In this document: in pieces, positions 20,180-31,804 of the stretch
How the letters are laid out: the number at the start of each line of letters is the position of its first letter
Position numbering within the stretch: position 1 is the stretch's first letter
Source: Polydactylus sextarius
Lineage: Eukaryota; Chordata; Actinopteri; Polynemidae
Assembly: GCA_016801845.1 (NCBI GenBank)
Contig: CM028931.1
Span: forward strand, 19,055,302-19,119,301
Length of the DNA: 64,000 bases
Reading direction: 5' to 3'
Notes under the pieces: model-generated
What the model was told of the DNA's origin: nothing
What the model saw: the letters and a program-made list of their open reading frames with translations, nothing else
Database searches by the model: none
Program-made: the position numbers and the translations under genes

Positions 20180-23136
20180 TGTTGGGGGGGAAAAGCGTCG
20201 GCTTCCTGTGTTTGTTAGAGTCCCTTCAGTTTAAAATCAAGTTCAGCATCTGTGAAGACACAAAAGACAAAGAGTTTAACATCTAATCTCTGTTGTTATT
20301 TACCATCAACTGACAACACAACATACTAGACAGGCTTCGAGGCCTAGACTCATGGCTGCTGGGGTGCATTTATGTCATTTTTAGCATCTTTAGCTCTTAT
20401 ATTAACCCGCAAACACATTAAATGTGAATTAAATCTTCACCAACGAGTGTAATGTCTTCATCAAGACGGTGTTTAGTTATAAAAACTCATAGTTTAAGCA
20501 TCTAAAACTGGGCCTGTACCAACATTTTCACCTATTTTTTAAAGCTAGCAAACATGCTAAACTCACATATAGTTAAATAGCTATTTCACTTTTTAGTCAA
20601 TTAATTAATGAGGCACGTAGCGTTAACGTCGACACGTTAGCTAATTAAATAGCTGCTAAAATAAGAGTTAAAACTGATCCACTCGGACAAAGAGAAAGCT
20701 AGTTAAAGTTAGCATTTTTTGACAGTTTATTTGCGTTAGCTTAGTGTGATTTTATGAGAGTAAAATGATATAATTGATTAAAAATTAAATTCCTTCAACG
20801 TGATTGGTTGGGTAAGTTTATAAATATGAAGCAAAGCGGCTCATTTCATGGACCACACTCCTTGTAGCAAGTAGAGGAGGGGGGGGGGTTGGGCTAAGCT
20901 AGGCTAAGCTAACATCACCATGACGGTGGTAAACAGTTCCTGGAGAGAAGTAGAAGCTAACGTTAGCTTTGATGAATTAGCTAGCGGTAATTTTAACCGT
21001 TAAACTGTTAAGTCTTTACGCGTTTGCTCCGTTATTATTTGTGTTATTTTAGTAGCGTTAACCTCTTGAAATCTGACCAACTCCCGGTGGGTTACGAGCT
21101 AACGCTAACCTGTTAGCATTTGCGGATGCGTGAAGCTAGCGTTAGCAACAAGAGCATGTTTCACGCTAGCTAGCGAGCTAGCTCGGCGTTTATGAGTCGG
21201 AACTAGCCCGTCGATTTAAGTCATTTTTAAATTAAGTTATATTAATTAAATGAATTAATGTTAAATTATTAAATAACGCAGAAACGGGTGCACGTGCCTT
21301 TTGGCCGCGAGCCTCGAAGGCCGCGAGTATTGCGGATGCGCTTTGCGCGATCTTTCTAGCTAACATTAGCGTTAGCATTAACCTTGTTAGCGTTAGCTTG
21401 TTACGACGGGTTCCGACTAGTTTATGGAAACGCTAACATTACACAGTTTAATATATTTATCTTTAAACTGAGTTAACGTGGGTGTTGTTTTTAATAATGT
21501 TTAGATTAAATCGGTTAAAGATGAAATAGTTACGCCGAATTAAAAATATAAGTTACATTAATAAAATGTTACATTTATGACAGCTGCTCTTCAGGAAATA
21601 TACCCGACCCGCGGTGGTGGCTAACGGCCATCCTTCTTGGTTAATATCGTTGCTTTTGTGTGATAAATATACCGACGGTTGTTTAATAAATCTATCGCTA
21701 ATCTCACCGTGCTTCCAAGAAAGTAATTCAGATGTTCATCTCTTCTTGTTTCCCGCAGCAAACTTGACGAAATAGTAAGAGTCGCTGTGCCTCCAGTTCT
21801 GTTGATTTTCAAAATAAAATGGCGACTGTCACCACCGCGGCGCGCTCACGCTTCCCGAAACGAGTGCGTGAGCATTATCCGCGCGACACAGACGTTAAAG
21901 GTGCTCGTGAGTTCTGACACCTGGTCCGCGCGGGCCACCGCCTCGAGGACTGCAGGTTGGTATTTATTTATTTAATTTATTTAAAAATGATTCAACGTGT
22001 TTTAACGGTAGAATTAAATAAAATGACTTTAATATATTTACATTCAAATATTAATAAAATATTTTATTATTATTATTGTCTGCTCTCTTCATGTTAAATA
22101 AATAAAATATATATTACATAATTGATTAGATGTAATCTTTTTTATTTATGTCGAAGGTTATATCTGTTAAATTATAACAATATTTTATTTCATATACATT
22201 TTCATTATTTTATTAGTTATTCATCCATTATATCTAATTAATTTTATTATTTATGTATATTTCTGTATGTATGTGTGGCTGATATATGGGTTGTGTTAAA
22301 AGTTAAATTATTTATTTCTATTTAATTTAATTTCTATTTGTGTAAAATGTAATTTATTTAAATGCTATTTAATTCAAAATATTAAAACGTGACATTTAGA
22401 TTTATTTATTGTCAAATGCAATATATCTTAATTATTTTCTTTACATTTTTTAATTTTATTATTCATGTATTAAAAGTAAAATAATATTTTATTTACTTAT
22501 TTATTATTTGTATGATTTAATTATTTAAATTTAATTTGAAATATTAAAAGCAAATATTTAGATACAATTTCTTAATTTATTTTGATTCATTTTTAAATTT
22601 TAGCATTTATATATTTATTTATTTATTTCAAATTAGTTATTTATTTGAAAATTTATTAAAACATGTTATTTAGATTTACTTAAATATAAAAGCTATTTTT
22701 TAATTTTATCATTTATATATATATATATATATAATTTAAATTTCTATCAATATATAGGCGCTACAGGAGGTTACTATATGTTAAAATTATTTATTTAAAT
22801 TTAATTTATTATCATATTCTTTTATTTTATTAATTAATGTTGCTTTTTAAAATTATTATTATTAAAGTTAAAAATAATTATTGAGCTGTAATTCCTGTGT
22901 CGTCCTGCAGGAGGCGGTGCTGCTCCTGTAAACCACCGTTCAGCCCAGTTACCGTCCGTAGAAGAAGAACGCCGTTCTCCGCCTCCTCCTCCGCCTCCTT
23001 CTCCGCTCCAGCGTCGGGAGGGTGTAGCGGGGGAACCGGTGGAATAACGGCAGGAGAAAAACACATTTTCTTTCTCTTTGGTGATTTAAAAGAAAAAAAA
23101 ACGTCGTTTAAAAAAAGGGAAGTTACGGAAGATAAA
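20019..23136. promoter_or_regulatory. Spacer between divergent cnot1 and NCOA5-like genes, presumed promoters
   Basis: Both start codons face away from this 3.1 kb interval, so the 5' UTRs and promoters of both genes should lie here. There is a GC-richer stretch at about 21290-21350 (TTTTGGCCGCGAGCC) and another at 21825-21960. The 20340-21430 part is rich in the palindromic words GCTAACGTTAGC and CTAGCTAG. 21960-22900 is very AT-rich with no visible feature. A 52-base A-run lies at 20126-20177. I could not fix transcription starts. Confidence 0.5.
20126..20177 (+). repeat. Poly(A) tract of 52 bases
   Basis: An uninterrupted A-run 108 bp upstream of the cnot1 start codon, read as T52 on the cnot1 strand. 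The minus strand continues to GGGGGGAGCAG, so it could serve as the pyrimidine tract of a 5' UTR intron, or be the tail of an old retroposed sequence. Confidence 0.85.
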
Positions 23137-26100
23137 ATGTCGTCTTGGGCCAAATCTTCCGGTTCAGTTCGGCGACCGTCATCCAGCCCCAACGGAAGGT
23201 AAGCTACGTTTATTAGCATTAGCAGCTAGCATGCTAATAGCCGTTACAACGCTAAACAAAACAAACAAATTAGCTTTTATTAAGCGGATATTTACTCTCC
23301 TGCTTCAAGGTAACGTTAGTGAACATTACCATCATTTAAAACGGGTTTAAATTAGTACATTTATTATGTTTTATAGCGCTCAACAGCTGCGTTTGTACCG
23401 GAGATCGACGCCTTATTCCAGAGAGGAGAGGACGGAGGAGCTGAAAGCTGCTTTGGACAAGTATAAACCACCAAAATATCACTTATATCTTCATAAATAA
23501 ATACTTTTATAATCTATAATAAAAACACAGCTTATCTAAATGTTTCTGTAGCTGTTTGACTTCAAAACGAGCAGTAATTGTTATAAAATGAGCTAAAATA
23601 TTCAGAAAATTAATTTTTTGACGTTTGTTTACATTATAATTAATCCAGACTTGGGATAAATGTATATTTTTTGCAAATTTCCTCATTAAAGTAACAAACA
23701 TAGCAAATATAAATGTTTCTGTAGCTGATTTGATCTTAAAATGAGCAGTTATTGTCAAAAAATGAGCAAAAATAGCTCAAAATAGACACAGTTTTGCAAG
23801 AAAACAAGTGTTTTGACGTTTGTTTACATTATGTTTTAGTCCAGACTTGGGCTAAATGTAGATTTATTTGCTAATTTCCTCATTATAGTAACAAACATAG
23901 CAAATATAAATGTTTCTGTAGATGATTTAATCTCAAAATGAGCAGTTATTGTCAAAAAAGAGCTGAAATTTGCACTAAATCAGTGTTTTGACGTTGGTTT
24001 ACATTATATTTAGTCCAGCCTTGGGCTAAGTGCATATTTTTTACAAAGATTCCCGTCATGTGAAGAGGTAAATATAATCCCTGCAGCTATAATCCCTCGT
24101 CTTGTTTTGACAAAACCCGAAGGCGTGTGAACAGGAATTTATCACCTTTCATTACAGATGGTTAATAGTGTGTTATTATGTTCAAGTTTCAGGTTGTTCT
24201 GTTGTTAGTTTTGAAGAATTTAGATCCATTTCCTTTGTGCAACATCTTCATGTTTCTGTCACCACAATGTGGCTTCACGTCTGCACCTGTTGCACTTGTT
24301 TTTTGTTTCTGTTTTTCTTGCAGTTATGAAGAACTGGAGCAGATGCAAAACTTTAGTGGAAGTGTGAAATATGAAGGTTACAAACATCAATCAAACGGTG
24401 AGATAACGTCTTTATATTGACTTTAAAGTGAACCCAACTTTTCCACCACAAATACGAGTCAGACACAGTTCAGTGTTCGATCAGTGAGTCTCAGACTAAC
24501 TTCTTCCAACAGACCCACGTCGATCTGCTACAACTAGAATTAAAAACACAGACAGAATTGATCGTTTATTTGCCGCTAGTTGTTTGTTTTTGCTTGAACC
24601 TCCCGTCCTGTTTGAAAACGGACGGTGTTGGTGACGTGGGGTGATCCGGAGGCTGGTGGTCTGACTGTCTCAGGACTGGACCTGGGTCACTAGCACCTAG
24701 GTGGCCCATAGATGACCCTGACCCAACAGAATAAATGGACCTTAAGAGTGTTCCACATCAGCAGATTCAACATTTTTCTGAACAACAGACCGATGTGTCC
24801 GTGAAGAGCGAGAAAAATGATGAATCTGCTGATCTGGATCACTCTTAGCAGCTTGTTAGCGTAGCTAACATGTAAACCAACAGGTAGACTCATAACTGCA
24901 ATCACCATCTCACTCAACGTCTTGTTTTCATAACGACTGGTGATGAAGGATGTTCCAGATCAACAGGTTTATCATTTTTCTCGTTCTTCACGGACACGTC
25001 CACCTGTTGTTCAGGAAAAATAATGAATCTGCTGATGTGAAACACACCCAGTGTACTTCAGTTTATGTGTAGGGACCCTATTCATGCTGCTGCTGAAGTG
25101 AAGTGATATTTTGAGCTTTATTAGTGGTTAAAAAATGACAATTTAGATACGTTTGGCTGACTGCCCCATTTACTTTAATTGTTAACTATTTGGTGAAAAC
25201 AACTCGATGTTACTTCGACCGTTTAACAAACGGCAACGAGTCTGAACCAGTTTTTTTTGTCTTTCAGCCAAACCCGACTCCTGCACCCCGGCAGACCGAC
25301 GTAAAGTCCTGTATCAGAAGTTTTACCGACAGGTGCAGGAGGAGAAGAAACCTCCAGACTGTGTCGTCCTCTCCGTCACCAACCAGTGCCTGTGAGTACT
25401 CGATCAGAAGCAAAGACGAAAGAAAAAAACGCCAACGACGAACAGACGAGGTCGCGACATAAACACAAAACCCAGAAACGTCACAACCTCTGACCACGTT
25501 GTTGTGATGTGAACGGACGTGGAGGTGGAGCTGAAAAAAAGCTTTAAACTGGTCGATCGAGTTTCCTCTGTAACGAAAGATGAGATTAAAACGCAACAAT
25601 ACAACGACAATTAAAGAGGAAACGCCCACTGACACGACAACATTAATGTTCACAGCACATATCGACTTAAATCACGACAGGTGAATGATTCATCAGCTGA
25701 AGTTTGGTCTAAATTAAAGATCAAAGGGTTTAAATTGTAACGTTTAGTTACATGTTATGTTGTTTTTGTATAAAAAGTCATTCGTTTCGTCACAAAACTA
25801 CATTCAAATCACATTTATAAATAGTTTTATGTCAAAATAAAACGGTTATCTTGTATATTTGATTCTGTTATTAAGTTTTCCATCAAATTTATTAAAGTTT
25901 TGCACCAAAATCATCAGTTTTTGATGATATTTTTAAATTATGGAGCTTTAATTTCATTCAAAAAGCTGTTTTTAGAGAGAAACACACAGAAAATCTTTAT
26001 AAAATCATTAAACACATGAATAAATGGTTTTAGATCAGAATAAAATGGTTATTTGTTATTTGTATATTTATTTTAAAAACGTTTTTAGCAATTTTATGTC

Positions 26101-27296
26101 AATTTGATGAGATTTAGTATCAAAATGAGCATATTTTTTAATTCTGGAGCCTTAATTTCACTAAATGCATCATTTTGTAGAGAGAAACACACAGAAAATA
26201 TTAATAAAATCATCACAAACACACGAATAAATAGTTTTATATCAAAAAACACATTTAATTTTGTACATTTGAGCAGGTTTTTTACGTGTTTATCAATTTT
26301 ATGTCAAATTTAATGAGATTTTTCATCAAAACGATCAGTTTTTGATGATAATTTTAAATTATGGAGCTTTAATGTCACTAAATGCATCATTTTATAGCGA
26401 GAAACACACAGAAAATCTTAATAAAATCACCACAAACACACGAATAAATAGTTTTACATCAAAAAACACAATTAATCTGTATGTTTGAGCTGATTTCTTT
26501 AAAGTTTTTATCAAATTTAATGAGGTTTAGTGTCAAAATGATCCATTTTTGATGAAACGTTTGAATTATATTTAAATAAAAGGACAATTACAGAGGCTAA
26601 TGTCTACGTTAGCGTGCTAACAGCTAGCTACAGGCTAAATATGTGCAAGAAAAACTGACAAATCACATCAAAACATTCGGTTATATCAGCGTTTTATATA
26701 AAAACGTCACCAAACACATAAATTTATCGACATAAACTTCAGATTTGATGTTAAAGTTTCTTTAAAATGTTAATTAAAACCCTAAAGAAGCAGAAACAGT
26801 CGGGAGTCAGAGTGACGATGCTTCATCTTCTCTTCAGATTCCTCCAGAAATGTCAAGTTAACGTCGTGTTTCTCTTCCTCTCAAAGGGATTACCCCAAAT
26901 CGCTAAGCCAGTGCTTGCAGGAGCGCGGCCTGTCAGTGGAAATGCTCTACCTTCAGGCGGAGTCGGGCCTGACCCGGGCCCTGCAGGACGTCCGAGCCGA
27001 CGGCTCCCCGTTATGTATTCTGGTGGAGCAGACTAACGTGGCTCTGTCCTCCTGCACGGTTATCATTTTCTCTGAGTCCCTCAAAAGTAAGTGGGTTCGA
27101 CCCCCGACCACCTCCACCTCAGTCACAAACAAACCTCCACCTGCCTGGGAGTTAACACACACACACACACACACACAAAAATAAAAACAGTTTCATGTCG
27201 TAAACGTCTAAGATTCAACGGTAATAAATTAAAAACCTCCAGGATTTCACTCAAATTCAACAAGTCAATGCAACTTTTCTAAACTAATCAATCATC

Positions 27297-27328
<32 letters not shown>

Positions 27329-30300
27329 CAGTCAAACGTCTTGTTTGTTTCTTTTACAAGACGAAGAAAAAAATGTCTCTTTTACCTTCACATCACTGAT
27401 GGTTCAACGTTAAAGTGGAAATAAAACAGGGAATTGTTGATCGCAACAAATCAACTAAAAACGCTGCAACTTTATTACAACAAAACAACTAAAAACACTG
27501 CAACTTTATTGCAACAAATCAACTGAAAACGATGCAACTTTATTACAACAAAACAACTAAAAACACTGTGACTTTTTTGCAACAAAACATCACAACTTTA
27601 TTGCAACAAAATAACTAAAAACAATGTGACTTTTTGCAACAAAATACTGCAACTTTAGCACAAAAAACACAGCAACTTTATTGCAACAAATCAACTGAAA
27701 ACGCTGCAACTTTATTGCAACAAAATAACTAAAAACAATGTGACTTTTTGCAACAAAATACTGCAACTTTAGCACTAAAAACACTACAACTTTATTACAA
27801 CAAATCAACTAAAAAAGCTGCAACTTTATTGCAACAAAACAACTAAAAACACTGTGACTTTTTTGCAACAAATCAACTGAAAACGCTGCAACTTTATTGC
27901 AACAAAACATCACAACTTTATTACAACAAATCAACTAAAAAAAACTGCAACTTTATTGCAACAAATCAACTGAAAACGCTGCAACTTTATTACAACAAAA
28001 TACTGCAACTTTATTGCAACAAATCAACTAAAAAAGCTGCAACTTTAATGCAACAAATCAACTAAAAAAGCTGCAACTTTATTGCAACAAATCAACTAAA
28101 AACACTGCAACTTGATTGCAACAAAATGCTGCAACTTTATTGCAACAAATCAACTAAAAAAACTGCTACTTTAATGCAACAAATCAACTAAAAAAGCTGC
28201 AACTTTCAACTAAAAACACTGCAACAATTTTTCCAGGAAATTTGCTGAGAAACGAATCAAACCAAGACTCAAAACTCAGAAAAAGACGTGAAATCCTGGA
28301 CGAACTGATAAAGTTGCGATAATTTTCTAAACAAGCTCAAAGTTTCAGTTAAAACGTATAAACGATCGTAAACTTCTGATGGTAAAACTTCCGTCGTAGC
28401 TTCGTATTTTTACACGAAACGAGAAAATAAAATGTTTAATTAAAGTTGAGAGAAGAAGAAACTCAAACTCGGGTTGTAAAGGTTTTAAAAGTGACGATGT
28501 AAAGAAACGGATGTTTGAAATTCAGACGTGTATTGAACGTAAACGCTGCGTGTCCCTCCAGTCCACCGCAACATGCCCAAGGACCAGGCCATGGACTTCG
28601 TGGCGGCGGAGTACGGCCGCGGTCTGGTCAAGGAGCGGCCGCCGTGCGACCCGGCCGACGTGGCGGCGCAGGCGTCGCAGCTGCTGGACGACTTCCTGGA
28701 CCGAGAGAAGATCGAGCGCCACAGCGTCCCCTCGGAGACCAGGCAGCTGCTGGCGCTGCTGGCCGACGGCGTCCATCTTTACCCCGAGGAGCTGGACGCC
28801 GTCGCCGAGTACGTCCGCTCGCGACAGGAGCACCTTCGAGGTGAGGCGGCGGCGACGGGCGCGGTGACGTCACGGGCCCAGAGTCCAGTCATCCTCATCT
28901 TCATGTGTGTTCACAGCCTCCAACACCGAGGGAGAGCGAGGAAACATGTTGCCTCCGGGTTTAGGGAAACCTCCTCCTCTGCTCCCCACGCCGCCGGGAC
29001 CTCCTCAACCCCCGTCTGCAGCAGGAGGAGGTCACATGGAGCACAACCAGACTCCTCCTGCTCCTCTGCTGCCTTCACCTGGTACCGAACACCGTTCATC
29101 ACTTTTACTGTTTATTTAGTCGTGTGGATGTAGTTTGAGTCCATTATTGATTTATTTCTATTGTTAATTTTTAATTCATTTTTTTATTAACTTTTATTTT
29201 TTATTTATTTATTTAATGTAGATTTTATTATTTACTTTATTAAAGTCATTGTTTTATTAATATTTAATTTATTTTATTAACTTTTTTATTTATTTGACTT
29301 CATTATTTACTTTATTAAATTTATTATTTTATAAATATTTTTAATTTTTAAAATTTAAATTTTTATTTATTTAAATTCAATTTATCTTTAATTCAACTCT
29401 TAGTTTTTATTTTAATTTTATTTATTTATAACTTATTTTACAAAAGCTCAGTTTTTTTTATTTGTAGTAGTTTTATCTTATATTATTTTATTTTATATAT
29501 TTTTTTAGTGTCTCAAATTTTAGGATATTTTTATAATTTATTTTATTTTTATTTTTTTTTTTTATCACTATATCTCGATATGAGCTAAATAATTTCTTTA
29601 TTTCTTATTATTAAAATAATATTTTTTATTTTATTTCTATTTCTTATGTGGATTTTCTATCTATATTTTTATTTATATTTATTTTTTTAAGTCTGTTATT
29701 TTTATTTTATTTTAAACAACGTGTCTTTATTGGAAAATTAAATTATTTTAATTATCGTTAATTTATTATTATTTGAATCAAACTCAACCTGATTTAATTC
29801 TTTTTTTTTTAAACATTTTAATTATTTAGAATTAAAAAAACCTAAATAATTTTTCCGTCTCAGTTTTTAAGATTTAAATTTCTTTTATTTTTCTCTTAAT
29901 AAGTTGATTGTTTTTCAAAATAAAAGCCTCGTCCTTCTTCCTGTTTCTGGTCCAGGTTCGTATCCTAAAACCAAACCTCCTCCTCTGTTGTCTCTGCACC
30001 GTCCTCCCTCGTCGTCTCTGGGGGTCCCGTCGTCACGGGGTCCTCCGTCCTCCCACAGTCCCTACGGGGGTCCGGGTCCGGGTCCGCTCCGCTCCGGGGA
30101 CCCTTGCTGCACCACCCTCCTCCTCCGTACCACGCGGGCCCGCGAGGACCTCACGGCCTCAGAGGAGCGCCGCCTTCGCTAAAGAGTTTCCGTCCTCCTC
30201 TTCTGGCGTCTCCAGGTTCACGTCCTCACATCTTCACTGATTTCAGAGCTTGAAAACGCTGGAAATTAAACTGGTCTCGTTTAAATCCTCAGGTCCTCCT

Positions 30301-30330
30301 CCGCCGCGACAGACCGGACCTCGACACTAA
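23137..30330 (+). CDS. NCOA5-family protein (nuclear receptor coactivator 5-like), nine coding exons, probable 1-bp frameshift in exon 8
   Basis: Exons: 23137-23198, 23377-23460, 24324-24397, 25268-25391, 26887-27086, 28562-28840, 28917-29081, 29956-30215 and 30293-30330. NCOA5 is a nuclear cofactor that binds oestrogen receptors and has a fold related to the anticodon-binding domain of class II tRNA synthetases. Exons 5-6 (about residues 115-275) read SLSQCLQERGLSVEMLYL, LTRALQDVRADGSPLCILVE, SCTVIIFSESLK and HRNMPKDQAM, then RQLLALLADG. The last pieces align with HRNMPQADAM and SLINLLADN of human NCOA5, including the LxxLL receptor-binding motif. The C-terminus is Pro-rich, and the N-terminal Arg/Asp-rich part of NCOA5 is missing. 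As written, the frame breaks near 30102 and stops at 30180-30182. With one base restored the coding length is 1287 bp (428 residues), ending PPPPRQTGPRH at TAA 30328-30330. It is a shorter paralogue of NCOA5 or a related family member. Confidence 0.75.
23500..24060 (+). repeat. ~185 bp tandem repeat in NCOA5-like intron 2
   Basis: Three diverged units share AAATGTTTCTGTAGCTG, AAAATGAGCAGTTATTGT, TTTTGACGTTTGTTTACATT, AGTCCAGACTTGGG and GCAAATTTCCTCATTA. Confidence 0.85.
24743..25056 (+). mobile_element. Nested foldback: two inverted copies of a ~105 bp palindromic element
   Basis: Segment 24743-24848 is itself a palindrome: its ends AAGAGTG.TCCA.ATCAGCAG and its inverted partner carry arms of about 36 bp around an approximately 30 bp core (GACCGATGTGTCCGTGAAGA). 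Segment 24945-25056 is the reverse complement of the same element at about 85% by eye. This suggests two copies of a small non-autonomous element with long inverted repeats, separated by about 95 bp, in intron 3 of the NCOA5-like gene. Confidence 0.7.
25750..26560 (+). repeat. ~200-240 bp tandem repeat in NCOA5-like intron 4
   Basis: Four diverged units share CAGTTTTTGATGAT, AAATTATGGAGCTTTAAT, CACTAAATGCATCATTTT, AGAGAAACACACAGAAAAT and ACACGAATAAATAGTTTTA. Confidence 0.85.
27233..28302 (-). mobile_element. Large minisatellite-bearing element in NCOA5-like intron 5
   Basis: The array at about 27430-28230 has over 25 units of CAACTTTATTGCAACAAA and TCAACTAAAAACACTG, the reverse complement of the core at 8691-9044. 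It starts beside CCTCCAGGATTTCAC (27237) and ends beside GTGAAATCCTGGACG (28290), matching the family termini. A short (TTG)8 tract sits inside the left flank at about 27298-27325. The core is antisense to this host gene too. Confidence 0.65.
29130..29900 (+). other. AT-rich NCOA5-like intron 7
   Basis: The intron between exons 7 and 8 is dominated by TTTATTTTATTTAATT words with no coding, RNA or ordered repeat feature that I can support. Confidence 0.6.
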
Positions 30331-30539
30331 CCGCTCAAACGCCAGCGTTTGGTTTTAAAAGACTCAAACAACAACAAAGAGAAGAACATGGTGCTTCAAC
30401 GTTTCCTCATTTATTTTATTTTAGTAGAAGTTTTTGTACAGTTTGTCTTCGTCACATTTTTGTTTTGTTTTTTTTACATTTTTTTTTAATTTATTTACTG
30501 TATTTTCTTTTGTCTTTATAAACAATTTATGCAAATAAT

Positions 30540-30549
30540 AATAAATAAA
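30540..30549 (+). terminator. Candidate polyadenylation signals of the NCOA5-like gene
   Basis: Overlapping AATAAA hexamers begin at 30540 and 30544, about 210 bp after the predicted stop. Further AATAAA-like words follow downstream, and the AT-rich context makes the choice uncertain. Confidence 0.4.
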
Positions 30550-30916
30550 CTGTAAAAAATGTAGAGAGAAGTCAGAACTCTGTGGTGAAGTTTTTGAAGC
30601 GTCGGAACAAAAAAACAAAAAAAAAAAAAAATGAATAAAAATAAAAATCACTTTCACTTTGATCAGGGAAACATGATTTTATACTGAAAATAAAAAAAAA
30701 AAAAAAACTTGTATAAAATGTATAAAGATGTCGTTTTATTTGATTTGACTGTTACAAGAAATAAATAAAAAGAATAAATATTCATCGTGTTTTATGTATT
30801 TTTTTATTCTTGTTTCAACCACTAGATGGAGACAAACGTCCACGTTTAATCTGAAATATTAAATAATAAATAAGATGAAATGTTTGTTTCTTTCTTTCTT
30901 TTTAATGTTTTTTCAG

Positions 30917-31632
30917 ACGAAGAGAAAAGAAAACTTCAGGTGAGATTTTATTTTTATGTTTTTTATTTTGATTTATTACTTATTTTAATTTATTTTAATT
31001 TATTTTTTTAATTTTTATTCATTTTTTTAATTTATTTACTTTTGTTTTTTATTTTACTTTAATTTATATTATTTTATTTTATCTTTATGTTTTTTATTTT
31101 ATTCATTTTTATTTTTATTTATTTTTATGTTTTTTTAAGTTTTTTGATTTAATTATTTTTGTTTTATTTTTTATGTTTTTTTATTTTATTCATTTTTATT
31201 TATTTTTTTAATGTTTTTTTTAAAGTTATTTTGATTCATTTATTTATTCATTTATTTATTTTATTCATTTTATTGTCGTAAATGTTAAATTAATTTGACT
31301 TTAATGTGTTTTTTTTTTATTATTATTAAATGAATTAACAACAGACAGACGGGTGACGCCCTCCTCCTCCTCCTCCTCCTCCTCCTCCTCCTCCTCCTCG
31401 TCTCCTCCAGCTGCGTCTCCACTGCTGTGAGGAGCCATCAAGTCAGGAAGTAATGGACAACGTCTCCACCTCATTACACACACACACACACACTGTGACC
31501 GTGTGTGTGTGTAAAGACTGAACCTTCTTGAGTTTTCAGTCGTTTTATTTCTGTTTCATCTTTTTAAAATGTTTTTTTTTTTTATTGTTTCAGGATCAAA
31601 AGTTTTTCATCTTCTGCATCAAAGATCAACAG
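30917..31632 (+). other. Two exon-like micro-segments downstream of the NCOA5-like gene
   Basis: 30917-30939 (ACGAAGAGAAAAG...CTTCAG) is bordered by TTTTTTCAG and GTGAGA. 31594-31632 (GATCAAAAGTTT...CAACAG) is bordered by TTGTTTCAG and GTAAAT. Both have good splice borders, but I cannot link them to a protein. They could be alternative terminal exons, exons of a non-coding RNA, or chance. Confidence 0.2.
30940..31300 (+). other. T-rich low-complexity stretch
   Basis: TTTTATTTTATTTATTTTTT words occur throughout with no ordered unit. A (CTC)n tract follows at 31361-31400. Confidence 0.6.
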
Positions 31633-31804
31633 GTAAATAAATTAACACATTTATTAATAAAATTTCATTGATTCATTCATTAAATATGTGACAGATTAAA
31701 AAAAAACAAACTGATGTTTTTTAAATTTGTTACAAAACGACAATTTTCTCAAAGAAAAAGTAACAATGTTTCAACTTTAACATATTTAATCATGTGATGA
31801 ACAA

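Noticed and set aside
27290..28230. Possible CRISPR-like array of regularly spaced repeats
   Set aside because: Units are contiguous variants of one minisatellite with no unique spacers, in a vertebrate intron.
28511..29133. Alternative plus- and minus-strand frames over the NCOA5-like exon 6
   Set aside because: GC-rich exon keeps several frames open. Only the frame with HRNMPKDQAM and RQLLALLADG joins the neighbouring exons in phase.
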